Shown piece by piece: positions 1 through 5,703 of a stretch of 5,703 bases of DNA. Source of the DNA: Gammaproteobacteria bacterium. Lineage in GTDB: Bacteria > Pseudomonadota > Gammaproteobacteria > Enterobacterales > Alteromonadaceae. Each line of letters begins with the position of its first letter. Position 1 is the first letter of the stretch. The stretch covers positions 1 to 5,703 of the forward strand of contig JAIXSW010000515.1 of the NCBI GenBank assembly GCA_027484495.1, given 5' to 3'. Under the pieces are notes generated by a model. That model was not told the origin of the DNA and did not search any database. It was given only the letters and a program-made list of their open reading frames with translations. A program made the translations under genes and the position numbers.

Positions 1-481
1 GCTGCTCCCGCAGAAAATAAATCACCGGCACCGCATAGGCAAATAACATCGCATTGACCGACGCCATCGCCACCAATGCAAACAAGGCCAATAAATCTGC
101 CTCGCCGGTTTGCCACAGTGGCACTTGTTGCGCCAGCAATAGCTGGCTCGGGATTGATAATAGAATATTCAGACCCGCCAGCCGGATAAATGCTGCGCGA
201 TGGCTACTTTCTTTTAACGGTTGCCATAACAGGTCCAGCGTCAGTGGTTTCTGTTGTTGAGCCCAGACGATACCGTCATAAAAACCAGCCAGTAAAAATG
301 GCCCCAGCAACGCCGCAACCACCGCCAGTAAAGGATGAACCAGCCCCACAAGCGAAACGGCCAGCATCAACCAGAACATTGCGAGTAACAGCATATGCTG
401 ACGCAGCAACAGCCAGCCCTGTTTCAGCCAGTCCAGACCGGCTTTTGCCGGCGCCCGGCGGATCACTAATTGTAATTTCAT
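1..481 (-). CDS. Polytopic membrane protein, BPSS1780-like, 3' end cut by window edge
   Basis: This gene reads leftward from an ATG at 481-479 and stays open to the window edge, giving 160 residues with no stop. The N-terminus (MKLQLVIRRAPAKAGLDWLK) is basic and amphipathic. It is followed by hydrophobic segments at roughly residues 29-47, 50-67, 96-117 and 129-157, so this is an integral, probably inner-membrane, protein. A Trp-rich 'GLDWLKQGW' start and a Pro/Gly-containing helix pair ending 'GPFLLAGFYDG' (residues 60-70) resemble the BPSS1780 family of small membrane proteins of unknown function; that assignment rests on remembered family pattern and is moderate only. The start is well supported: an AGGAG lies 8 bases upstream, and the ATG overlaps the upstream cupin stop codon as ATGA, suggesting translational coupling within one operon. 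No enzymatic motif is visible. The C-terminus lies outside the window, so total length is unknown. Confidence 0.75.
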   Translation of the reverse strand, partial: MKLQLVIRRAPAKAGLDWLKQGWLLLRQHMLLLAMFWLMLAVSLVGLVHPLLAVVAALLGPFLLAGFYDGIVWAQQQKPLTLDLLWQPLKESSHRAAFIRLAGLNILLSIPSQLLLAQQVPLWQTGEADLLALFALVAMASVNAMLFAYAVPVIYFLREQ

Positions 482-978
482 CCGGCTATCTCCTGCCAAG
501 TCGGGCTGACGTCGCCCACGGTTGCAGCGCAAAGCCACTGTTGAAAGAACGACGCCTGCGCGTCCTGCTCAGTCGGTGCAAAAGGGGCAAAATGCCGCGG
601 CTGCGCCGGGTCAAATGGCCCTTGTTTAACTTCAAGAAAGACGGCGCCCGGCGCACGCGCTACTACGGTATGCCACTGACCCGGAGCCAGTTCCAGCCCG
701 GTTAAAGCCGAACCGGCACTGAGTTGCCTGCGTGCAGTGACAGTGCCGGCATCGTCAAATTGCAAAAAATCCACCGAGCCAGCCAGCATCACAAATAATT
801 CCCACTGTTGTGATTCGGTATGCCGATGTGGTGGCACATAACTGTCTGGCTGCATCGCAATGACCACCCGCTGCACCGGCTCTGCGAAATTCTGATGTAA
901 ATTCAAAAATGTCCGGCGCCGCGGCTGTTGGGCCGCTGTCGCGAGTAATTCAGTAAATAAGGATTGATCTAATAACAT
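478..978 (-). CDS. WbuC-family cupin-fold metalloprotein
   Basis: A small single-domain cupin of 166 residues when started at the ATG at 978. Family signatures are visible in order: 'PRRRTFLNLH' (about residues 19-28), the cupin motif 1 core 'PPHRH' with His51 and His53 followed by Glu60, motif 2 'GQWHTVV' with His103, then 'LEVKQGPF' (about 115-122) and a C-terminal 'FAPTEQ'. The two His, the Glu and the late His are the expected metal ligands. WbuC is named from enterobacterial O-antigen clusters, but its biochemical role is not established, and no glycosyltransferase or sugar gene is visible here. The frame is open further upstream to a TTG at 1032 (184 residues). I prefer the ATG because family members begin just before the conserved helix, TTG is a rare start, and the 18 extra residues show no family motif; however, neither start has a strong ribosome binding site. 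The stop overlaps the start of the downstream membrane protein gene, so the two probably form an operon. Confidence 0.88.
   Translation of the reverse strand: MLLDQSLFTELLATAAQQPRRRTFLNLHQNFAEPVQRVVIAMQPDSYVPPHRHTESQQWELFVMLAGSVDFLQFDDAGTVTARRQLSAGSALTGLELAPGQWHTVVARAPGAVFLEVKQGPFDPAQPRHFAPFAPTEQDAQASFFQQWLCAATVGDVSPTWQEIAG
490..494 (-). promoter_or_regulatory. Ribosome binding site for the membrane protein
   Basis: On the minus strand this reads AGGAG, 8 bases before the ATG at 481. It sits inside the last codons of the cupin gene. It fixes the start of the downstream gene and, with the 4-base ATGA overlap, indicates coupled translation. Confidence 0.7.
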
Positions 979-1085
979 GCCAGCAAAAATTCGGTTTAAT
1001 TGCGGTGAATAAGGCGGCCTATCATACTGCAAATGTCGGCGCTTCCCATAGTGCTAAATCAGGGCAAAACCGCAGCCAGACTGAC

Positions 1086-1112
1086 AAAAAAGGTGCCGTT
1101 GGCACCTTTTTT
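1086..1112 (-). terminator. Intrinsic terminator of the S46 peptidase gene, bidirectional in form
   Basis: The stem GGTGCC (1092-1097) pairs with GGCACC (1101-1106) around a 3-base loop. It is flanked by six A on one side and eight T on the other, so the stem can extend through A-T pairs. Read on the minus strand, the hairpin lies about 30 bases after the peptidase stop and is followed by six U. It therefore ends that transcript and insulates the downstream cupin gene. The plus-strand reading has a longer T tract, but no plus-strand gene ends here. Confidence 0.85.
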
Positions 1113-1139
1113 TTCTGCTGATCGCCGCTTCAGCGGTGT

Positions 1140-3311
1140 TTACTCGCGGACAATGTCCATCTCAGCGGTCAGATTGGTCGCGCCATCAACTTTTTCCATC
1201 TGCCACAGCAAGTACCGGCTGTCGACATGGATAGAGCGGTTCAGCGCTGGATCATAGTCATAATTGCCAATAATGCCTTCGATCACACCGTCAAACAGCA
1301 ACCCCACCAGTTCAGCTTTGCCGTTTAACGTCGGCGAGCCTGAGTTACCGCCGGTTGTGTCGACCGTGCTTAAAAAGTTCACTGGAACTGTATTCAATAC
1401 CGGATGAGTAAAGCCGCTGACATCGGCTTTGGCAATGGCCGCCAGCTGCGCCGCCGGTGCGTTAAACGGAGTTTGCCCTGTCTGTTTTTCACTGATGCCC
1501 TTTAGCGTCGTAAACGGCTGATAGGCCACGCCATCGCGCGGCTGATACCCTTTTACTTCGCCAAAGGTAACCCGCAACGTGCCGTTGGCATCAGCATACA
1601 CCGGCTTCTGGCTGGCTTTGTTAAACGCAATCACAGCTTCCATTACTTTGGGCCGCGCCACAGCCAGCTTGCCGGCGTGGTTTTTGCTGTCGTTTTCCAA
1701 TTGCAGATCGGTCTCAGCTAATGCAACGGCGAACTGAATGGCCGGATCCTGACTGGCCTTGAACTCTTCAACTGATTTGCCGATCCAGGCCAAGCGCTCG
1801 ATTTCGTCGCCAAGCAAGCTTGCCTGATAAATCTGCGTCAGTTTGGCGCGCACAGCAGTTTCGTCAAACCCTTCGGCAATGCCGAAATATTGATCCAATG
1901 CGGCCAGACGCTGTGGTTTTGGCAGCGCGGCATAGTGCTTCAGGAAATGTAAGGCGATTTCTAAATCAACCGCACCATCAAAACTCCGTGACATCCGCTT
2001 CAAGCCAGCTTTGAACCGCTCCTGATCGCGCTGCTGAAAGCCGGTTTCGCGTTCTTCATCCGGTTTTTGTTGCTCCAGCGCCAACCGGTACAATTTACGG
2101 CCGGTACTGAACAACTGGGCATAATCGAAATAATTCAGGATAAGGTCACGTTGTTGGGTCGCTGTTTCCGCTTCAAGCAATTGCTGCAGGCTCAACAGTG
2201 CCGGCTTGTATTTGGCTTTGCGCGACGGCTCTGCTTCAATCCAACGCTGCAGGATCGCTTCAAATTCATCTTTGCGTTGTTGCGTGCTGCCTTTTTGATA
2301 GGTCTGGATCATGCCGTCATAGTTTTTTGCATAGTTGGCAAGGCCGGCCAGAATAGACTCATATTTGATCCGGGCTTCTGTGCCTTCTGCCGCATGCTGT
2401 TTAATCAGCGCGATGGCTTCGTGGCGATACTGCCGCGCAGCAGGCAGCACAGTAGTGAACTGATTACGGACTTCAAAGGCAGTGTTGTAGCGGTTGGTGC
2501 GGCCCGGATAGCCCAGCACCATGACAAAATCGCCTTCCTGCACGCCTTTCGCCGACACCTTCAACGCACTGGGCGGCACAAAAGCGACGTTGTCAGCACT
2601 GTAATCTGCCGGCTTGCCATCTTTGCCGACATAAGCGCGGTAAAACGCATAATCACCGGTATGGCGCGGCCACATCCAGTTATCAATGTCACCACCAAAC
2701 ACACCAACCCCACCCGGCGGCGCATATACCAGCCGCACGTCACGGATCTCCAGTTGCTTGATCAGGTAGTATTCCAACCCACCGTGAAAACTGTAGACGC
2801 CGCAGCGGTAACCGGCAGTCGCTTCACATTCAGCCACCAACTCTTTACGCAGCTGGTCGATTTTTTCAAACCGATCTTTGCCCTGCAGCTGCGGCGTCAG
2901 CTCCTGTTTAATTTGTTGCGTGACATTGCTGACCGCTTCAGTCACTAAAATTTTGCTGCCAGGAGCAGCCGGCAATTCTTCAGCCGGTGTTTTCGCCAGA
3001 AAACCGCGCTCAATCAGGTTGTTCTGCGCGCTGCTATTGTGCTGGATACTGCTGTACGCACAGTGGTGATTGGTCAGCGCCAGACCTTGTTTAGACACAA
3101 AAGATGCAGTACAGCCACCGAGGCTAATTACAGCATTCATCGGGAAAGCCGTCAGCTCGGCGATAGATTTGGCATCTATTTGCAAGCCTTTGGCCTTGAG
3201 TACGGCTTCCAGTTCCGGCAACTGATGCGGTTGCCACATGCCTTCATCGGCGTTTGCCACAGCGGCCGTCAATACTGATACTACCGACAACGCCAGCACA
3301 GAAATTTTCAT
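1140..3311 (-). CDS. S46 family dipeptidyl-peptidase (DPP7-type), periplasmic
   Basis: A complete 723-residue serine exopeptidase of MEROPS family S46 (clan PA), which removes dipeptides from the N-terminus of oligopeptides. A signal peptide spans residues 1-21, with probable cleavage after 'ANA' before Asp22, placing the enzyme in the periplasm. The chymotrypsin-like triad is readable: His83 in 'LTNHHC', Asp220 in 'RHTGDYAFYR' and Ser657 in 'GGNSGSP'. 'DNWMWPRH' (Asn211, Trp212) and an Asn in 'LANYAKN' (Asn326 the likelier) match the residues that anchor the substrate amino terminus in this family. The helical segment between about 290 and 560 is the cap domain inserted between the two barrel halves. 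Residue 675, 18 after the catalytic Ser, is Gly ('LFDG'); DPP11 enzymes carry Arg there and prefer acidic P1 residues, so a DPP7-like preference for hydrophobic P1 is inferred. The only four Cys (67, 84, 162, 170) suggest two disulfides. An AAGGA lies 8 bases before the ATG. The gene appears monocistronic, ending at the terminator just downstream. Confidence 0.95.
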   Translation of the reverse strand: MKISVLALSVVSVLTAAVANADEGMWQPHQLPELEAVLKAKGLQIDAKSIAELTAFPMNAVISLGGCTASFVSKQGLALTNHHCAYSSIQHNSSAQNNLIERGFLAKTPAEELPAAPGSKILVTEAVSNVTQQIKQELTPQLQGKDRFEKIDQLRKELVAECEATAGYRCGVYSFHGGLEYYLIKQLEIRDVRLVYAPPGGVGVFGGDIDNWMWPRHTGDYAFYRAYVGKDGKPADYSADNVAFVPPSALKVSAKGVQEGDFVMVLGYPGRTNRYNTAFEVRNQFTTVLPAARQYRHEAIALIKQHAAEGTEARIKYESILAGLANYAKNYDGMIQTYQKGSTQQRKDEFEAILQRWIEAEPSRKAKYKPALLSLQQLLEAETATQQRDLILNYFDYAQLFSTGRKLYRLALEQQKPDEERETGFQQRDQERFKAGLKRMSRSFDGAVDLEIALHFLKHYAALPKPQRLAALDQYFGIAEGFDETAVRAKLTQIYQASLLGDEIERLAWIGKSVEEFKASQDPAIQFAVALAETDLQLENDSKNHAGKLAVARPKVMEAVIAFNKASQKPVYADANGTLRVTFGEVKGYQPRDGVAYQPFTTLKGISEKQTGQTPFNAPAAQLAAIAKADVSGFTHPVLNTVPVNFLSTVDTTGGNSGSPTLNGKAELVGLLFDGVIEGIIGNYDYDPALNRSIHVDSRYLLWQMEKVDGATNLTAEMDIVRE

Positions 3312-3372
3312 TCAACGATTCCTTGAGATCCAACCGTGTCAGCAAATTAGCCAACGGGTTCCACGACATGGA

Positions 3373-3410
3373 TGATTTATCTGGATTTTGCCGCATTGTG
3401 CGATAAATCA
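3373..3410. repeat. 9-bp inverted repeat in the divergent intergenic region
   Basis: TGATTTATC (3373-3381) and its exact reverse complement GATAAATCA (3402-3410) flank a 20-base spacer. The repeat lies between the divergently transcribed peptidase and yqhA genes, 62 bases from the peptidase start and 108 from the yqhA start. A second, overlapping 7-bp inverted pair, TTTGCCG (3387-3393) and CGGCAAA (3413-3419), is offset from the first. It could be an operator for a dimeric regulator or simply a hairpin. No T tract follows, so it does not look like a terminator. No known operator is recognised, and I found no convincing -35/-10 pair in the 3312-3518 region. Confidence 0.35.
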
Positions 3411-3518
3411 ACCGGCAAATAACAGTCCCAGCCGCAGAAAAAATGCGGAACTTGAAAAAGCCGGCAAGATCCCCCAGATCTAGTGCAGTTTTAATCACCG
3501 GACGCTGCTGTAAAGACG

Positions 3519-4013
3519 ATGGAAAAACAAATTGAAAAACTAATGTACGCCAGCCGTTGGCTGATGGCGCCGATCTATCTGGGACTGAGTCTGGTGCTGA
3601 TTGCGCTGGGTATTAAATTTTTCCAGGAAATTTTCCATATCCTGCCTAATATCTTCGCCATTAAAGAGGTTGATCTGATCCTGGTAGTCTTATCGTTAAT
3701 TGATATAGCGCTGGTCGGTGGCCTGATCGTGATGGTGATGTTTTCCGGCTATGAGAACTTTGTGTCGCGTCTGGACATAGATGGGTCGTCAGAAAAACTG
3801 ACCTGGCTCGGCAAAGTGGACTCCGGTTCACTGAAAAACAAAGTCGCGGCGTCTATTGTGGCGATCTCTTCAATCCACCTGCTAAAAATATTTATGGACA
3901 CCCCGAACATCGATAACGACAAAATTATGTGGTACCTGTTGATCCATATCACTTTTGTCTTGTCTGCCTTTGTGATGGGCTACCTCGACAAGCTGACGAA
4001 AGAGCGAGTCTGA
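3519..4013 (+). CDS. yqhA: YqhA, UPF0114 / TIGR00645 family inner-membrane protein
   Basis: A complete 164-residue membrane protein, the same length as E. coli YqhA. Several stretches look near-identical to it from memory: 'MYASRWL', 'FFQEI', 'LPNIF', 'VMVMFSGYENFVS', 'SLKNKVAASIVAISSIHLL' and 'HITFVLSAFVMGYLD'. Four transmembrane helices are expected at about 13-33, 53-75, 109-125 and 137-156. A conserved loop after helix 2 (about 76-108) carries the 'SGYENF' and 'WLGK' motifs. The molecular function of this family is unknown. The ATG start is chosen by alignment to the E. coli N-terminus; the ribosome binding site is weak (AAAGAC just upstream). The gene is divergent from the peptidase and is followed on the same strand, after 79 bases without an obvious terminator, by the sensor gene, so some readthrough is possible. 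Confidence 0.96.
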   Translation: MEKQIEKLMYASRWLMAPIYLGLSLVLIALGIKFFQEIFHILPNIFAIKEVDLILVVLSLIDIALVGGLIVMVMFSGYENFVSRLDIDGSSEKLTWLGKVDSGSLKNKVAASIVAISSIHLLKIFMDTPNIDNDKIMWYLLIHITFVLSAFVMGYLDKLTKERV

Positions 4014-4015
4014 AA

Positions 4016-4044
4016 TTGACCCGGACGGATGGCTGAGTTAGTTT
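4016..4044 (+). promoter_or_regulatory. Possible promoter for the propeller sensor gene
   Basis: TTGACC (4016-4021) is a good -35 match, starting just after the yqhA stop. At a 17-base spacing the -10 candidate is TAGTTT (4039-4044), which is poor. This would place the transcript start about 40 bases before the GTG start of the sensor. Only the -35 half is persuasive. Confidence 0.2.
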
Positions 4045-4079
4045 AGGAGATCCGCGCTCTGCGTGGTCAGTCATACGTC

Positions 4080-4085
4080 AAGAGG
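4080..4085 (+). promoter_or_regulatory. Ribosome binding site that decides the GTG start
   Basis: AAGAGG lies 7 bases before the GTG at 4093. It favours this GTG over the in-frame GTG at 4063 and the in-frame ATG at 4177; starting at the ATG would remove the hydrophobic signal segment. Confidence 0.65.
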
Positions 4086-4092
4086 TTTTGCT

Positions 4093-5703
4093 GTGCAGGG
4101 ATCCGCGCAAGTTTTTTACCGCTTCATTCAGGCCGCAGTCGTCACACTGCTGTTGTGCAGTTATCCCCTGTGGTCGATGGAAGCTGGCCTGCCACTGTTA
4201 AAAAACTTTAAGCCAAAAGATTACAATGCCGGCACGCAGAACTGGGCCATGCTGCAAGACAGCGATGGCTTGATTTACGCCGGTAATAACGTGGGGGTGC
4301 TTGAATTTGATGGCGTGCACTGGCGCGTCATCGCCACGACGAATCAGTCCGTCGTGCGTTCACTGGCGCTTGGCCACGACGGCAGGATTTATGTCGGTGC
4401 CAAAGGCGACCTCGGCTATATCAACAAAGCCCGCCCGCAAGGCGCCCAGTTTGTTTCGTGGCGCGACCGCATCCCAGCCGCTTACCGCAATTTCCAGGAT
4501 ATCCGCCAGACCTTTGTCACCGAGCAAGGCGTGTTATTTGTCGCCCGCTCCTATCTGTTTTTAATCAACGATCAGGAAGTGCGCAGCTGGACCAGTGAAT
4601 CCGCCTTTATGAAAGCCTTTCAGCTCAATGACCGGATCCTGATTAAAGAACAGGATACCGGCCTGCTTGAACTGAAAGATGGCCGGCTGGAGCCTGTCAA
4701 CAGCACGCAGCCACTGGCGGATAAAGCGGTTTTTGTCGCGGAACAATGGAATGAAAATCAGGTGCTGATCGGCACGCGCGACGCCGGATTTTTTCTGTTG
4801 GGCCCAAATGGTATGGAACCATTTCAGATGCCCGCCAGCAATGAACTGGCGCAAGCGATGATTTACACCAGTCAGCGCCTGCGCAACGGCCTGCTAGCGA
4901 TTGGCACCGTACGGGACGGCATCTATCTGCTGGACCAACAAGGCAATATCCACAGCCATATCAATAAGTTTTCCGGCATGCTCGATGACAATGTGCGCGC
5001 ACTGATGGAAGATCGCCAGCAAGGCTTATGGGTGGCGATGGATCATGGTTTGGCGCGGGTCGAAGCGTCGTCCGCCATCTCCATGTTTAATCATGTGATG
5101 GGCCTTAAAGGCAACGTGTTGTCGTTACACCGCTATCAACAACAGTTATTTGCCGGTACCAGTCAGGGCTTATTCCGTTTGCAGGCTGATGGCGTGAAAG
5201 CGGCGCATTTCAGCGCCATCGAGAACTTCAGCAACCAGACCTGGGATTTTGCTGATTTTGCCGACACTATGCTGATCGCCAACAACAAAGGTGTTTATCA
5301 GTATCGCGATGGCAAATCTGAACTGATCTTCGACGCGCCGATACCGGCTAAAGTCTTGCTGGTGTCGCGCCAGCAGCCCGATACCGTCTGGGTTGGCCTG
5401 CAAAATGGCTTGCTGCGCCTGCAATATCGCGACGGCCAGTGGCGCAATCTCGGTGTTGTCGCCGGCGTGGTCGGCAATCTGAACAGTCTGATTGAAGAAG
5501 CGGACGGCAGCCTGTGGATCGGCACGCTGGCGCACGGCGTTTACCGGCTGCAATTTAATGGCGACACAGAACAAACGCCTTTATTGGATAACTTTACCGA
5601 AGCGGCCGGCTTACCCAGTCTGAACCGCAACTCAGTGCATCGCTGGTCTGGTGGTTTATTGTTTGCCACTGTGGCCGGTTTGTATCAATTTAATCAAAGC
5701 ACC
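4093..5703 (+). CDS. Large propeller-type sensor protein (two-component regulator propeller), C-terminus cut by window edge
   Basis: An open frame of 537 residues begins at a GTG with a strong AAGAGG and runs off the right edge without a stop. Residues 11-27 (FIQAAVVTLLLCSYPLW) are hydrophobic and act as a signal peptide or anchor; no lipobox surrounds Cys22, so it is not an obvious lipoprotein. The mature start 'NFKPKDYNAGTQNWAMLQD', followed by 'IYAGNNVGVLEFDG', is typical of periplasmic sensors built from Reg_prop repeats. Repeats of the type 'D..G.lWvGt..Gl.rl' recur near residues 87-110, 223-236, 264-280, 301-323, 342-363, 421-443 and 464-486, plus weaker blades near 393-402 and 520-533. 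This spacing suggests a seven-bladed propeller and the start of a second. Proteins of this build normally continue with a triple-tyrosine (Y_Y_Y) domain, a transmembrane helix and an output such as a histidine kinase, GGDEF domain or HTH. The output here is not visible, so kinase or cyclase cannot be chosen. The ligand is unknown. Confidence 0.85.
   Translation, partial: MQGSAQVFYRFIQAAVVTLLLCSYPLWSMEAGLPLLKNFKPKDYNAGTQNWAMLQDSDGLIYAGNNVGVLEFDGVHWRVIATTNQSVVRSLALGHDGRIYVGAKGDLGYINKARPQGAQFVSWRDRIPAAYRNFQDIRQTFVTEQGVLFVARSYLFLINDQEVRSWTSESAFMKAFQLNDRILIKEQDTGLLELKDGRLEPVNSTQPLADKAVFVAEQWNENQVLIGTRDAGFFLLGPNGMEPFQMPASNELAQAMIYTSQRLRNGLLAIGTVRDGIYLLDQQGNIHSHINKFSGMLDDNVRALMEDRQQGLWVAMDHGLARVEASSAISMFNHVMGLKGNVLSLHRYQQQLFAGTSQGLFRLQADGVKAAHFSAIENFSNQTWDFADFADTMLIANNKGVYQYRDGKSELIFDAPIPAKVLLVSRQQPDTVWVGLQNGLLRLQYRDGQWRNLGVVAGVVGNLNSLIEEADGSLWIGTLAHGVYRLQFNGDTEQTPLLDNFTEAAGLPSLNRNSVHRWSGGLLFATVAGLYQFNQST

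Noticed and set aside
190..705. A 171-codon plus-strand open frame
   Set aside because: It is antisense to both the cupin and the membrane protein genes, which have clear motifs, a ribosome binding site and overlapping ends. Its translation is low in recognisable structure.
2067..2948. A 293-codon plus-strand open frame
   Set aside because: It lies entirely antisense to the S46 peptidase, whose triad and signal peptide are intact. Its translation shows no family motif and it has no independent context, so it is a codon-bias shadow.
3244..3498. An 84-codon minus-strand open frame overlapping the peptidase start
   Set aside because: It overlaps the peptidase signal peptide in another frame and covers the divergent promoter region. 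No motif or convincing ribosome binding site supports it.
4026..4054. CGGAT/ATCCG inverted pair considered as a yqhA terminator
   Set aside because: The stem is only 5 bp with a 19-base loop and no following T tract, so it would not terminate transcription.
4049..4108. Direct repeat GATCCGCGC at 4049-4057 and 4100-4108
   Set aside because: There are only two 9-base copies, one of which lies in the coding region after the GTG start. There is no third copy, symmetry or mobile-element context, so it is likely chance.
4150..4182. Lipoprotein signal at Cys22 of the propeller sensor
   Set aside because: The residues before the Cys are Leu-Leu-Leu, without the small residue needed at the -1 position of a lipobox.
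5170..5574. A 134-codon minus-strand open frame, and a similar one at 4561-4854
   Set aside because: Both are antisense within the propeller sensor, whose repeat pattern continues unbroken through these positions.

Overview
The window looks like a piece of a Gram-negative gammaproteobacterial chromosome. The lineage is inferred: the YqhA homologue is close to the Escherichia coli protein along its whole length, an S46 periplasmic peptidase is present, and a very large propeller-type sensor lies beside it. Together these fit Alteromonadales/Rheinheimera/Alishewanella-like aquatic bacteria, but no marker here fixes the genus. There are no tRNAs, rRNAs, insertion sequences, CRISPR arrays or phage genes.

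Layout. Positions 1 to about 1030 (minus strand) hold a two-gene operon. A WbuC-type cupin metalloprotein comes first, followed by a polytopic membrane protein resembling the BPSS1780 family that runs off the left edge. The two overlap by an ATGA, and a good ribosome binding site for the second gene lies inside the end of the first. A strong intrinsic terminator at 1086-1112 separates this operon from the next gene. Positions 1140-3311 (minus) hold a complete 723-residue S46 dipeptidyl-peptidase with a signal peptide, a readable His/Asp/Ser triad, and a glycine at the position that separates DPP7-type from DPP11-type specificity. A 207-base divergent intergenic region follows and contains a 9-bp inverted repeat. 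Positions 3519-4013 (plus) encode YqhA, a four-helix inner-membrane protein of unknown function (UPF0114). A long gene then starts with GTG at 4093 (plus) and runs off the right edge. Its 537 visible residues are a signal sequence followed by a beta-propeller sensor of the two-component-regulator-propeller type; the output domain lies outside the window.

How the genes work together. The peptidase probably releases dipeptides from oligopeptides in the periplasm. The large sensor probably reads a periplasmic signal. No direct functional link between the transcription units can be shown from sequence. Four of the five genes are exported or membrane proteins. I see no convincing new system; the most curious points are the cupin/membrane-protein pair outside any visible polysaccharide cluster, the uncertain start of the cupin gene, and the truncated sensor.
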